From Dichetophora obliterata (Eukaryota; Arthropoda; Insecta; Diptera; Sciomyzidae): a stretch of DNA of 64,000 nt. The DNA lies in NCBI GenBank assembly GCA_963920525.1, contig OY986439.1, positions 44,379,193 to 44,443,192 on the forward strand, written 5' to 3'. A program made the translations under genes and the position numbers. A model generated the notes under the pieces. That model saw nothing but the letters and a program-made list of their open reading frames with translations. It searched no databases and was not told the DNA's origin. This document shows positions 11,672-21,164 of the stretch, one piece after another (position 1 is the first letter of the stretch; every line of letters begins with the position of its first letter).

Positions 11672-11734
11672 ATCACAAAGATTTCTGATGACGCTTTTAG
11701 CAGAGTAGAAATTGCAATCAGATCAGCTAGTGAT
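11672..11734 (+). ncRNA. Putative type I hammerhead ribozyme, unit 5
   Basis: The core CTGATGA is at 11685-11691 and GAAA at 11708-11711. Stem I: GATTT before CTGATGA pairs with AGATC right after the predicted cleavage base. Past an AAA/AGCTA internal loop, ATCAC pairs with GTGAT. Stem II: CTTT/AGAG around loop TAGC, with a G-T wobble and a C-A mismatch at the core end. Stem III: the self-complementary ATTGCAAT, either a 2-bp stem with a tetraloop or an 8-bp helix in a dimer. Predicted cleavage follows C at 11719. Short stem III and tandem placement are typical of hammerheads in Penelope-like elements and metazoan retrozymes. The C-A closing pair is the main objection. Confidence 0.45.
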
Positions 11735-12238
11735 TTTTTCCTTTTCATATTGAAAAAACTTTGTTGTTGTTGTTGTTTCTTTGGAAAAATTCGTTAGAAC
11801 AATTAATTGTTCTAACTTTGACCTTAAGCTCAATAAACGATTTTAAACTATCAAACAACTAGAATTTGTATTTAAAATCAAGTATGATTTAAACTATCAA
11901 ACATTTAGAATTTGTATTTAAATCATATAAAGTCAACATAATTAATATAGAGGTCATTTAGAAAAAACTTTAATCAAATGGTAGAGCTCGACCAAACGGA
12001 AACAGCTGAAAACAAAATCAGCAAAAATTCTAAAAAACAACTTCAGTAAACATGCTTTGTTAGTGCAGACTTCCAGCAGGCTGTTGGACTACATATAATA
12101 ACATAAGCATAGAAACTAAAGTAAAACAGAAATACAACAACAAATGTGACATTATGAAATGGAGGAAAAACTGAGAAATTGACGCTTCAAATCTCATCGC
12201 CCCGATGGTGCAGTGCGTTAGCGCGCGCTTGCACGGGT

Positions 12239-12301
12239 ATCACAAAGATTTCTGATGACGCTTTTAGCAGAGTAGAAATTGCAATCAGATCAGCTAGTGA
12301 T
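12239..12301 (+). ncRNA. Putative type I hammerhead ribozyme, unit 6
   Basis: Identical plus-strand copy; predicted cleavage after 12286. See 11672-11734. Confidence 0.45.
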
Positions 12302-12805
12302 TTTTTCCTTTTCATATTGAAAAAACTTTGTTGTTGTTGTTGTTTCTTTGGAAAAATTCGTTAGAACAATTAATTGTTCTAACTTTGACCTTAAGCTCAA
12401 TAAACGATTTTAAACTATCAAACAACTAGAATTTGTATTTAAAATCAAGTATGATTTAAACTATCAAACATTTAGAATTTGTATTTAAATCATATAAAGT
12501 CAACATAATTAATATAGAGGTCATTTAGAAAAAACTTTAATCAAATGGTAGAGCTCGACCAAACGGAAACAGCTGAAAACAAAATCAGCAAAAATTCTAA
12601 AAAACAACTTCAGTAAACATGCTTTGTTAGTGCAGACTTCCAGCAGGCTGTTGGACTACATATAATAACATAAGCATAGAAACTAAAGTAAAACAGAAAT
12701 ACAACAACAAATGTGACATTATGAAATGGAGGAAAAACTGAGAAATTGACGCTTCAAATCTCATCGCCCCGATGGTGCAGTGCGTTAGCGCGCGCTTGCA
12801 CGGGT

Positions 12806-12868
12806 ATCACAAAGATTTCTGATGACGCTTTTAGCAGAGTAGAAATTGCAATCAGATCAGCTAGTGAT
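12806..12868 (+). ncRNA. Putative type I hammerhead ribozyme, unit 7
   Basis: Identical plus-strand copy; see 11672-11734. Confidence 0.45.
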
Positions 12869-13372
12869 TTTTTCCTTTTCATATTGAAAAAACTTTGTTG
12901 TTGTTGTTGTTTCTTTGGAAAAATTCGTTAGAACAATTAATTGTTCTAACTTTGACCTTAAGCTCAATAAACGATTTTAAACTATCAAACAACTAGAATT
13001 TGTATTTAAAATCAAGTATGATTTAAACTATCAAACATTTAGAATTTGTATTTAAATCATATAAAGTCAACATAATTAATATAGAGGTCATTTAGAAAAA
13101 ACTTTAATCAAATGGTAGAGCTCGACCAAACGGAAACAGCTGAAAACAAAATCAGCAAAAATTCTAAAAAACAACTTCAGTAAACATGCTTTGTTAGTGC
13201 AGACTTCCAGCAGGCTGTTGGACTACATATAATAACATAAGCATAGAAACTAAAGTAAAACAGAAATACAACAACAAATGTGACATTATGAAATGGAGGA
13301 AAAACTGAGAAATTGACGCTTCAAATCTCATCGCCCCGATGGTGCAGTGCGTTAGCGCGCGCTTGCACGGGT

Positions 13373-13435
13373 ATCACAAAGATTTCTGATGACGCTTTTA
13401 GCAGAGTAGAAATTGCAATCAGATCAGCTAGTGAT
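13373..13435 (+). ncRNA. Putative type I hammerhead ribozyme, unit 8
   Basis: Identical plus-strand copy; see 11672-11734. Confidence 0.45.
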
Positions 13436-13939
13436 TTTTTCCTTTTCATATTGAAAAAACTTTGTTGTTGTTGTTGTTTCTTTGGAAAAATTCGTTAGAA
13501 CAATTAATTGTTCTAACTTTGACCTTAAGCTCAATAAACGATTTTAAACTATCAAACAACTAGAATTTGTATTTAAAATCAAGTATGATTTAAACTATCA
13601 AACATTTAGAATTTGTATTTAAATCATATAAAGTCAACATAATTAATATAGAGGTCATTTAGAAAAAACTTTAATCAAATGGTAGAGCTCGACCAAACGG
13701 AAACAGCTGAAAACAAAATCAGCAAAAATTCTAAAAAACAACTTCAGTAAACATGCTTTGTTAGTGCAGACTTCCAGCAGGCTGTTGGACTACATATAAT
13801 AACATAAGCATAGAAACTAAAGTAAAACAGAAATACAACAACAAATGTGACATTATGAAATGGAGGAAAAACTGAGAAATTGACGCTTCAAATCTCATCG
13901 CCCCGATGGTGCAGTGCGTTAGCGCGCGCTTGCACGGGT

Positions 13940-14002
13940 ATCACAAAGATTTCTGATGACGCTTTTAGCAGAGTAGAAATTGCAATCAGATCAGCTAGTG
14001 AT
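13940..14002 (+). ncRNA. Putative type I hammerhead ribozyme, unit 9
   Basis: Identical plus-strand copy in the last unit; see 11672-11734. Confidence 0.45.
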
Positions 14003-14210
14003 TTTTTCCTTTTCATATTGAAAAAACTTTGTTGTTGTTGTTGTTTCTTTGGAAAAATTCGTTAGAACAATTAATTGTTCTAACTTTGACCTTAAGCTCA
14101 ATAAACGATTTTAAACTATCAAACAACTAGAATTTGTATTTAAAATCAAGTATGATTTAAACTATCAAACATTTAGAATTTGTATTTAAATCATATAAAG
14201 TCAACATAAA

Positions 14211-14224
14211 TATTATATTTTTTT
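14211..14224. repeat. Right 14-bp target-site duplication of the 567-bp array
   Basis: TATTATATTTTTTT, identical to 9205-9218. The T run here is one base longer. Confidence 0.65.
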
Positions 14225-14379
14225 TAATCGATTTGAACAATTTTTGTTTGTTTAATAACTTATTACTTAAACAAATTGTGATAAAACTATGTTCTGATGC
14301 ATGAAAGAATCTGAAGAAAACCACAAGTATTTCTCAAAGTATAAAAAAAAACAAAATTCAAAGAGTGCAGTGTCTTAAT

Positions 14380-14635
14380 TTAGAAATTATGGCTGTTTGA
14401 ACTCAATGCTTCATAACATTTTCTGCAAATTTGTTCCGTCACCTCATTACTAAACCCTTCATAAAGTGGATGCTAGCTTGCTCCATACCACGGTTTTGTG
14501 CCGTTAGCTTCGCATATTTCATCCCTTAAAATTTTGTTATTACAAATGGTGTACGTTTCTGTAAATTTACCGAAAGTACTCCGTTTACATCCCCAATACG
14601 GCGTTCTTTGAATACCACGGGGAGATTTTGAAAAC
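14380..14635 (-). pseudogene. Broken coding remnant of unknown family
   Basis: One minus-strand frame reads as convincing protein: PRGIQRTPYWGCKRSTFGKF, then ICNNKILRDEICEANGTKPW, then an in-frame TAG, then FSNEVTEQICRKCYEAL and a stop. Regular Cys spacing suggests a zinc-binding fold. The internal stop and absence of a start mark it as a relic, perhaps transposon-derived. I do not recognise the family. Confidence 0.45.
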
Positions 14636-14676
14636 TAGGGCACCGCGATTTGACAATAAATACATGAAGTTTTTCA

Positions 14677-14850
14677 GTAGTAGTAGTAGTAGTACTTTAT
14701 TGAGTCTTATACAAATCGATAATACAAGAAAACTACAAACAATTGCTTAATTGTAAACTTAGCGGCTATTATAGTATGGCCTGCACAATCGGTTACTTTA
14801 TCAAGTAAATTAATGAACTGAATGCCACATGGCTTACATCTTATTATAGA
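14677..14850 (-). mobile_element. 3' end of a retroelement with (AGT)n tail
   Basis: The minus strand reads GACTCAATAAAGTACT followed by a run of ACT triplets, that is, a polyadenylation-like AATAAA and a microsatellite tail. This is the usual signature of a 5'-truncated non-LTR element. No coding sequence survives and the 5' limit is not defined. Confidence 0.5.
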
Positions 14851-15640
14851 CAAGTTTTACTCCTGCTCACTGAGTAATAAAATTATAGCATATGACGAGT
14901 GTATATACAGATTTCTAAAAACTACCATAAGAAAGAGTGAGACAACGACCAGCATGACCGTGGTAGTTTGGCATGCTAAAATTAAATCTACTTTATACAA
15001 TACAAAGTCGTTGCTACTTTCTCGATTGAGATTGCTATGAGTAAAAGAGAGCAATAATGGATACATCAATACAGTAGTATAACTTTAAAGTTAAAAATGA
15101 ATACACAGCAAAATTGTGCAACAATTACAAACAAGGAAAATACGATGCGCTTTCGTAACATGTAATTTTAACAAAGCAAAATAGCTATCGCTAATAATTC
15201 ATAGTTTTATCTTATACACTGTCTTTGAATAAAATCAATAGTGCAATATTAGAAAAAGTATAAAGAATGAAACATGAATAGCAATTATGTTTCCTCATGG
15301 AAACCATTACTTAACTTTGGCGAACAGATATGTATATACATGTAGTTAATAAATTTAAAATTCAATAATTCAGTTATAGTTACCTATAAATAACTGTAAA
15401 TATATAGAGTAAATATATAATTACATATTTCTCTTTAGCTGTTTTTCTTTTTTCAACTTACGGTAACCATCGTACAGTACAATAAGGCATATACTTATAT
15501 ATTAATTAATAAAGTCAGGTACTTGAGTTTTATCAAAATATTAGTAAAAATATTAATAAAAAGTAGGCTTTGTCCACCAACATCATTAGTGTTTTCTTTA
15601 AAAATATTCCAAAGAACGAATTTAAATAAGATGAAGTAAA
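14851..15640. other. AT-rich interval, no gene seen
   Basis: Unique-looking AT-rich DNA. Short frames on both strands (for example 14857-15069) overlap one another and lack codon or motif support. Confidence 0.5.
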
Positions 15641-15794
15641 AAGAAACAAAATTTATTCCCGGTTATGCCCTGGAAGGGCTTTCAAAAAGTAAGGTAAGGG
15701 TGATCCATAAGAGCTCGACTCGAGATCTTCCATCATCACTCCAATCGGAGACCGGTAAGGCAAAGAAAAAAATAATATACAAAATTAAAAGACA

Positions 15795-16685
15795 TTATAT
15801 ATCATTAACAATAATTTCATTTAGAAGTTCTAAATAAGACATTCTTTTTTTCTGGATAGAATCACAGCTCTTAATATTTCTCATGAAGCTCTCAATCTTT
15901 CCCAGGAGACCCTGTACACTCACTCCAAACAAGTCCTTGGAAAGATTAAAAAATTGATTCAACACATTATCTTTAGAATGATTAACATTCTTTGGTATTG
16001 CAATTGAAGAAGGACCATCCTGCCCTCTAAAGAGGCTTGCGTAGGACACCGTTAAGGGTATAGGCGCTTTAGAAGCAATGAAAACATTTTCGGTTCTCAA
16101 CTTCGCGTTAGCTTTCGCCTTCTGCAACAATTCTTTTCTGTACAGTGAATACTCTTTGTACTTCTCACAGCCCCTGTAGTTGGCAGGGTGGTCCCCCTTG
16201 CAATTAACACAAAAAGGTTTCAGCCCAGACTCGACCGTTACACTGCATTCCCCTGGAAGGTGCTCGTTATTGCATTTGATGCATTTAAAATCGCCTGCGC
16301 AATTCATTGCCATATGGCCGAACTGCTGGCATCGTCTGCATTGAATGGGCCCTGAGTTACCTTTCGGTTTTTCCCAGAACACCTGTGTGTTAAACAAAAA
16401 CTTTATTTTCAGCACCTCAGATTTAGTTTTCCCTGAAGGAAGTCTTACCAAGAATAAGTCATACTTTTTTTGCTCTCTCCGAGAACGAGTCGTAACCAGT
16501 CTAGAAACCCTTTCTACCCCACCAGGAATTAACGAAAGCAATTCGTCAAGAACCTCTGCCTCCTTATACCCAGATGAGAGACCTCTCAAAACCAAATTTA
16601 CATTTTTTTCCTCCTTAGGAGTAAATGAATAGGCCTGAATTCCAGGACTAACTCTGATCTTCTCGAGCAGAGCCCGATGGATCAC
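15795..16685 (-). pseudogene. Gag-like ORF1, zinc-knuckle part
   Basis: This 296-aa frame begins MIHRALLEKIRVSPGIQAYS. It contains the RNA-recognition-like middle domain (VNLVLRGLSSGYKEAEVLDE) and then the three CCHC knuckles near residues 135-195. The C-terminal 100 residues are low in motifs. It binds nucleic acid in the family's ribonucleoprotein. The true N terminus lies in the other frame upstream, so the ATG at 16685 is probably not the start. Confidence 0.8.
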
Positions 16686-16717
16686 CCTGTCCTCAATAAA
16701 AAATTTACTTTTTTGTC

Positions 16718-17161
16718 CTAAGCTAACAACTTTAAAAACAATATTTTTTTCCTTAAATCAAAAACAAGATGCCTAACATCTAAATTTTTGATGAATATTG
16801 GTGGACAAAACCTACCTTTTTTTCCTTGAGAAATCCTTATATTCGGATTTACGACACTGGTTTCTTCTTTGTTGATGACCGCTTCAACATTCGCTGCCTC
16901 CGCTTGCGCCTCACTCTGCAACACCGGATACTGTTTCTGCATCTGCTTACTTGAGTTATCCTTAAGAGCAATTTCATTAAAAATAGAAAAGCGATTATCT
17001 CTTTTTGGAGGGGCATTCTCCTCAGCAGATATGCTGCTACCTGAGGAGCGTCTTGTTCTTAAACGTTTGGCAACCTCCTGCCATTCTTGTTGCATTGCTT
17101 CAACAATTTGTTGAGTGTTTAACTCCAACATTTTAGACTCGCAATTTAATGCAGTTTTCAT
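16718..17161 (-). pseudogene. Gag-like ORF1, N-terminal part
   Basis: MKTALNCESKMLELNTQQIV opens a coiled-coil-prone segment, followed by a basic RRSSGSS stretch and the PPIFIKNLDVRHLVFDL strand. The frame ends early because of a one-base slip in an A run, after which coding resumes in the frame of 15795-16685. The frame is open about 90 bp upstream of this ATG, back to a TAA. Confidence 0.75.
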
Positions 17162-17255
17162 CTTCTGCAGATGTTCATTATGCTGTGGCTGTGTTGTACA
17201 GGATGACAGTGCATCCAGTTGGTGTGCCGCTTCAGTTTTTCTAGGGCCGATTTTA

Positions 17256-17700
17256 ATGGTTTATTAATGCCACCATATTTGAATGTTCTTATAATTTTAG
17301 AATATTTCTTATTCATTCTATACTAAAAACATTATTGGATGTATAATTCCCGCGCTTTCTAAAAAGTTCGCGCTATTTTTAGGAATTTTACCCGCTAAGT
17401 TTTGCACCAACACACACTCACACACAGCCACAGCCGCTGCGTCGACGTCAGAGTCACCGCTGACAGTGTCAAACGGTAACGACACATCCAAATTGTATAC
17501 CCACTCTTAAAAATTCAATTATCGGTTGATCCCGGAATACATGGAGCTCCGTCCGGCACTAATGCAGGTTCCAACAGCCACCAGCAATCCCAGTCAAGCC
17601 AATAAGCAAATCACCAGTTAAAAGTGCAGCGTCAGCAACTCAGCAAACAGCAGCCATCAGTTATCACCGCGGTACGATTAAATTTACCCAAAAAAAATAC
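17256..17700. other. Upstream of the gag element; locally GC-rich
   Basis: 17400-17680 is richer in G+C than its surroundings and has CA repeats (ACACACACTCACACACAGCC) and a GTCGACGTCAGAGTC stretch. It may be retroelement 5' UTR/promoter or part of a second element. No open frame or terminal repeat was found. Confidence 0.35.
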
Positions 17701-17957
17701 AATAATCATTCAACTTTTAATATTTTAATATTAATTTATTTATTAGTTTTATTTAAACATGAAAAAAAACTCAAAAAGTATATGCGCATTTTAGCAGCTA
17801 AAAAATTTCCATCCACTTTACAAGATGGTCGTCGTTTTTCGTCTGAAGTTTTTCAAATAAAAATAGGAATGGCTGAAGGAGAAATCGATTTGTTTTCAAG
17901 CTATAATATGTCTTCATTGATCTTGTAAGGAAACTTGCTATATATTTCTTATCACTA

Positions 17958-18155
17958 GGGATCGGATTTTTACGCAAAACGTATAAAAAAGTAGTGTCAA
18001 AAACCTAAATAATATAAATTTGAAGCAAAACTTTTAATACATTTTGATCAAGTATGCTTATATAATCAATATTTTTAGAAAATATAATTTATGTTGCTAT
18101 CCTATCTTTACACAGGGTTTCATTTAAAAATGATTTTGCATTAAAATCCGATCCC
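17958..18155. mobile_element. 198-bp MITE, TA target site
   Basis: GGGATCGGATTTTTACGC on the left and GCATTAAAATCCGATCCC on the right are inverted and flanked by TA (17956-17957 and 18156-18157). It is AT-rich inside and non-coding. The Tc1/mariner type is inferred from the TA duplication. Confidence 0.8.
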
Positions 18156-18159
18156 TACT

Positions 18160-19220
18160 TATCTCATATTTTTATTATATTTAGATGTGGAGGTATCATT
18201 TTTAAGATAATACAATAAGCTTTTTAAAAAAGTTTAAGTTAATAAAATCCTTTGAGTATTTAACTTTTTATTGCTATTTGTATATAAAAGTAAAGTATTT
18301 GACTACATAAAACCGTTGTTTTCTCAAAAAGTATCGTTGTTACTATGGATGATGGAAAGCTAATTATTAAAGCTTAAAAATTTATCTTTCATGTGGTATA
18401 TTAAATTCATCAGTGGTTTGATTTATTATTGCGTTTTTTTTTTTATGATGAAATGATTTGCCCTTGTTCGTAATTTTATTAGTTCAAGCATATGTAAGTA
18501 TCTTAGTTTTTCCGCTTTTTCTCTATATTTCCTCATATCACCATTACAATAAACAACTGTCCTTAAAGCAAAATTTTTCCTGTTATATTTACTTGAGTTC
18601 ATAGGATTTTCCAGTTAGTGGAAAAAATTTTAAAATTTTAGCTGATCAGTTTTAGTCAGCATCTTCCATTTTATTAAATTAAATAGTTGATCTTCGCAAA
18701 AAATATATTAAGCTCAGAGTTAGTTCCAAAAACTTTTATGGACTTTTATATTTTAATTGAAAGATAAAACTGTAGGCTTTAAACACAAAAATATATTTTT
18801 GAAACCTTAATACTACAAACTTTTGAGAAACTGATTTTTTTATCAATAATTAAAAGCAAAAATCATATAAAACTATTCATTTAACATACAAAATTATTCA
18901 TTTTAGTATTCATTTTATTGCAAAATTTTATTTGATTTGTATATTTCTAATAGATAATTTAGTTATCTTTCAAATGACATGTCTATCTTTTTTATCTATT
19001 ATATAATGCTAAAGATATAGATATTTTATTGAACAGATCTTGCACCAAGCAAAAAATTTTCAAAATCGATAATCGATAAATTTATATTTAACATGTTTGT
19101 TCGTCTTTTTTTCATAGAACCAAATGATTTGATATAAAAAAAAACGTTGGAAAATAAAAATAAAAATTACTACGTGTCCTATATATTAGGCAAATTCATT
19201 AAAAGGGTTAAGGACTTACA
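18160..19220. other. AT-rich interval, no gene seen
   Basis: Very AT-rich DNA with no sustained reading frame and no clear repeat boundaries. Confidence 0.55.
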
Positions 19221-19224
19221 AGCC

Positions 19225-19338
19225 AGTTACACGTTCAAGTTTCCTTTAAAGCTGCAACACTCTCATACATTTTTACTGTGTTAACACTAAAAAAGTCTGA
19301 GTGTGTTGCAACTTCAAAGGAAACTTGAACGTGTAACT
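19225..19338. mobile_element. 114-bp foldback element
   Basis: AGTTACACGTTCAAGTTTCC at the left end is matched by GGAAACTTGAACGTGTAACT at the right. Inverted similarity extends through GCTGCAACACTC / GAGTGTGTTGCAAC to a short loop. Nearly the whole element is a hairpin. Confidence 0.8.
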
Positions 19339-19359
19339 GCCAAGCTAACGAGCACTCCT

Positions 19360-19670
19360 TTTTCAGTAAAAAGCGCTCCGTCTATATTCCCATCTACATT
19401 GCAATTTTAACATAACATGTCATTGAAGGGAGCACTAATGCTCAATTCGTGCTACAATCTACAGTGAAATTATAGCACTCAATGCTGTGCTCCGTTTGTG
19501 TTCTGAACTAAAGCATAGGTAGAGCTTTTCATAATGTGCTGCACTTGTGCTCCGAACTGCTGCCTTGATAGATCACATCATACCGTGCTCCGTTTATGCT
19601 CCAAACTGCAGCATAGGTAAAGTACTTCATATTGTGAAAAACTTGTGCTCTTAAAAGCACAAGCGAAGCA
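19360..19670. repeat. ~51-bp minisatellite (TGTGCTCCG motif)
   Basis: About three diverged units of a ~51-bp repeat between 19478 and 19635 (TGTGCTCCGTTTGTG.. GCATAGGTAGAGC..TTCATA). Scattered GAGCAC/GTGCTC motifs lie on both sides. Confidence 0.65.
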
Positions 19671-19679
19671 CCGTGATTT

Positions 19680-20500
19680 GCATTCCTCATACTTAAATAA
19701 AAGTAAAATGTATTTTGTTATTTTTAATACAATAAATACCAGGTATATTTTATTAAATTAAATATCATATGAGCTTACAAAAACTTTTTAAAAACACGTG
19801 TGCACTTTGTCGAATACACAAATAAAAATAAGTTAAAAATGCGTTAGTGTTCTTTTCCTGGCTTCACGTAATATTTATGATATTTATATGATATATTTTA
19901 AGAACATCATATCTTGCACAAGGATCCCAAGTAAAATTTTGCGACCACAGGTTACTTAGGACACATTTTTACCACGACGATGTTGCAGCGATACTAATTT
20001 GGAAAATATTTTGTGGGAAAAGTTTGTAAAAATACCTTTTTCGTTTTTTTCCGTTTTAGAAATAAAATGGCACACAATTACGTTAATTTTACCATATTAT
20101 CACAATTGCTATATTGTAACCATGACTACAATGTGACATTCCCTTTTAATACTACTTTACCACTAGGTCACAAAATGTGGTACAGATTTATAAATTATCT
20201 TTAAAAAAAGCATCACTCAATTTTGGAATAACAACATATGATGTAACCATTTTGTAACTATTAGTTTATTGCAACCCAAGTAAATTTAGCTTGCGCTTAA
20301 ATTTTTAAGAAGTTTTGGCTTTAATTTTACCGAAAATCTTCTTTTCCATCTACATTTAGCTCTAAATAATTAGTTTTCTGTTAACACAAGTGAGTATGCT
20401 TTTATAGTATAAATAATTAATTATATATATGGCTGTAAGCAAAATTGGGAAATCTGTGATGCATTAATACTAAAATGTGATAAGTAACTTCAAAGTAAAA
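19680..20500. other. AT-rich interval, no gene seen
   Basis: No coding structure or repeat with definable ends. The plus-strand frame at 20013-20204 lacks support. Confidence 0.5.
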
Positions 20501-20504
20501 CACA

Positions 20505-20648
20505 TTAGGTCTGTTCCCGTACTCGATTCAAGTAGCTTGAAGTTGCTTAAAAGCTTTATTTTGAAGCTCGAGAGAGAGGAATAACATACAAAATTACACT
20601 TTATAATATATTACAATTAAATTAAGTTAGTACGGAAACAGACCTAAT
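20505..20648. mobile_element. MITE with AGGTCTGTTCCCGTAC end, copy 1
   Basis: The left end AGGTCTGTTCCCGTAC and right end GTACGGAAACAGACCT are inverted. A second copy lies at 20829-20977 in the opposite orientation, sharing the internal CTCGAGAGAGA and CAAGTAGCTTGAA blocks. Confidence 0.75.
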
Positions 20649-20716
20649 GTCGGCAATGTGTTTCCCCACTTTCGAAACATAGTGGTCTCTGTAACGTAAC
20701 CAATACGTAACATCAG

Positions 20717-20826
20717 GGGCCGAATTACAGCATCCGTGATCGAGCAAAATTACGAAGGGCACGACGAGACAAGTGCCTATCAATCTTGTACAATTTTGCT
20801 CGGTGCTCGGATGCTGTAATTCGGCC
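20717..20826. mobile_element. 110-bp foldback element, TCAG target duplication
   Basis: GGCCGAATTACAGCATCCG at the left end is mirrored by CGGATGCTGTAATTCGGCC at the right, with further pairing GAGCAAAATT / AATTTTGCTC. TCAG occurs on both flanks (20713-20716, 20827-20830). It sits between the two AGGTCTG MITEs. Confidence 0.75.
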
Positions 20827-20828
20827 TC

Positions 20829-20977
20829 AGGTCTGTTCCCGTACTAACTTTAAATATTTGTAATAGATTAGAGAGTGACATTTTGCATGTTATTCTTCTC
20901 TCTCGAGCTTTAAAAATTTTTTAAATAATGCTTTCAAGTAATTTCAAGCTACTTGAATCGTGTACGGGCACAGACCA
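20829..20977. mobile_element. MITE with AGGTCTGTTCCCGTAC end, copy 2 (inverted)
   Basis: AGGTCTGTTCCCGTAC at the left and GTACGGGCACAGACC at the right. The interior matches copy 1 (20505-20648) in reverse complement. Confidence 0.75.
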
Positions 20978-21164
20978 TCATATCAATTTTGACATAAAAA
21001 TAAACGCTACGACGTCAACCCAAATATGAACCATCAGTAATAGTTGGGGAATTTAATAAAAAATCTAAAGATTTTGTGTATTACAAAAATAAATATGTTA
21101 AAAGCATTTTATAAAGCATTAACTAAAAAAAAACAAAAGGAAAACGCAGTACCTACCTGTAGAT

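Larger units (their letters stand above)
9219..14210. mobile_element. Inverted array of nine 567-bp units (retrozyme-like)
   Basis: Exactly 567-bp spaced, near-identical units. The left arm, 9219-11417 (about 3.9 units), is in minus orientation; the right arm, 11418-14210 (about 4.9 units), is in plus orientation. The arms meet at a sharp junction where ...TTTACTGAAG is truncated against AGCTCGACC. Each unit contains (1) an A-box-like TGGTGCAGTGCG with a GTGCA/TGCAC hairpin, (2) a putative hammerhead ribozyme, (3) a TTG microsatellite, (4) a 24-bp perfect palindrome with arms GTTAGAACAATT, and (5) two diverged ~47-bp direct repeats (TACAAATTCTA..TGTTTGATAG). Near-identity of all units implies recent amplification or homogenisation. 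The flanking 14-bp duplication implies integration as one event. A 61-codon frame in each unit looks incidental. Confidence 0.9.
15650..17255 (-). mobile_element. Jockey-clade gag (ORF1) element without reverse transcriptase
   Basis: The minus strand carries a gag-like ORF1 in two frames, 17161-16718 (147 aa) and 16685-15795 (296 aa), then about 145 bp of 3' UTR with AATAAA near 15655. The protein has an acidic/Gln-rich N terminus, a PPIFIKNLDVRHLVFDL strand, and three zinc knuckles: CRRCQQFGHMAMNC (CX2CX4HX4C), CIKCNNEHLPGEC (CX2CX3HX4C) and CVNCKGDHPANYRGC (CX2CX3HX6C). This is the Jockey/HeT-A/TART gag signature. The frame is broken at a seven-A run near 16743-16749. No ORF2 follows the gag stop, so the element is non-autonomous or an internally deleted copy. 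Confidence 0.85.

Noticed and set aside
9393..14065. Nine copies of an identical 61-codon frame in the 567-bp units
   Set aside because: The frame overlaps the ribozyme and the TTG microsatellite (its Cys run), has no start context or family, and is identical only because the units are.
9219..14210. CRISPR-like or tandem gene array
   Set aside because: Units are 567 bp without distinct repeats and spacers, and the context is a fly nuclear genome.
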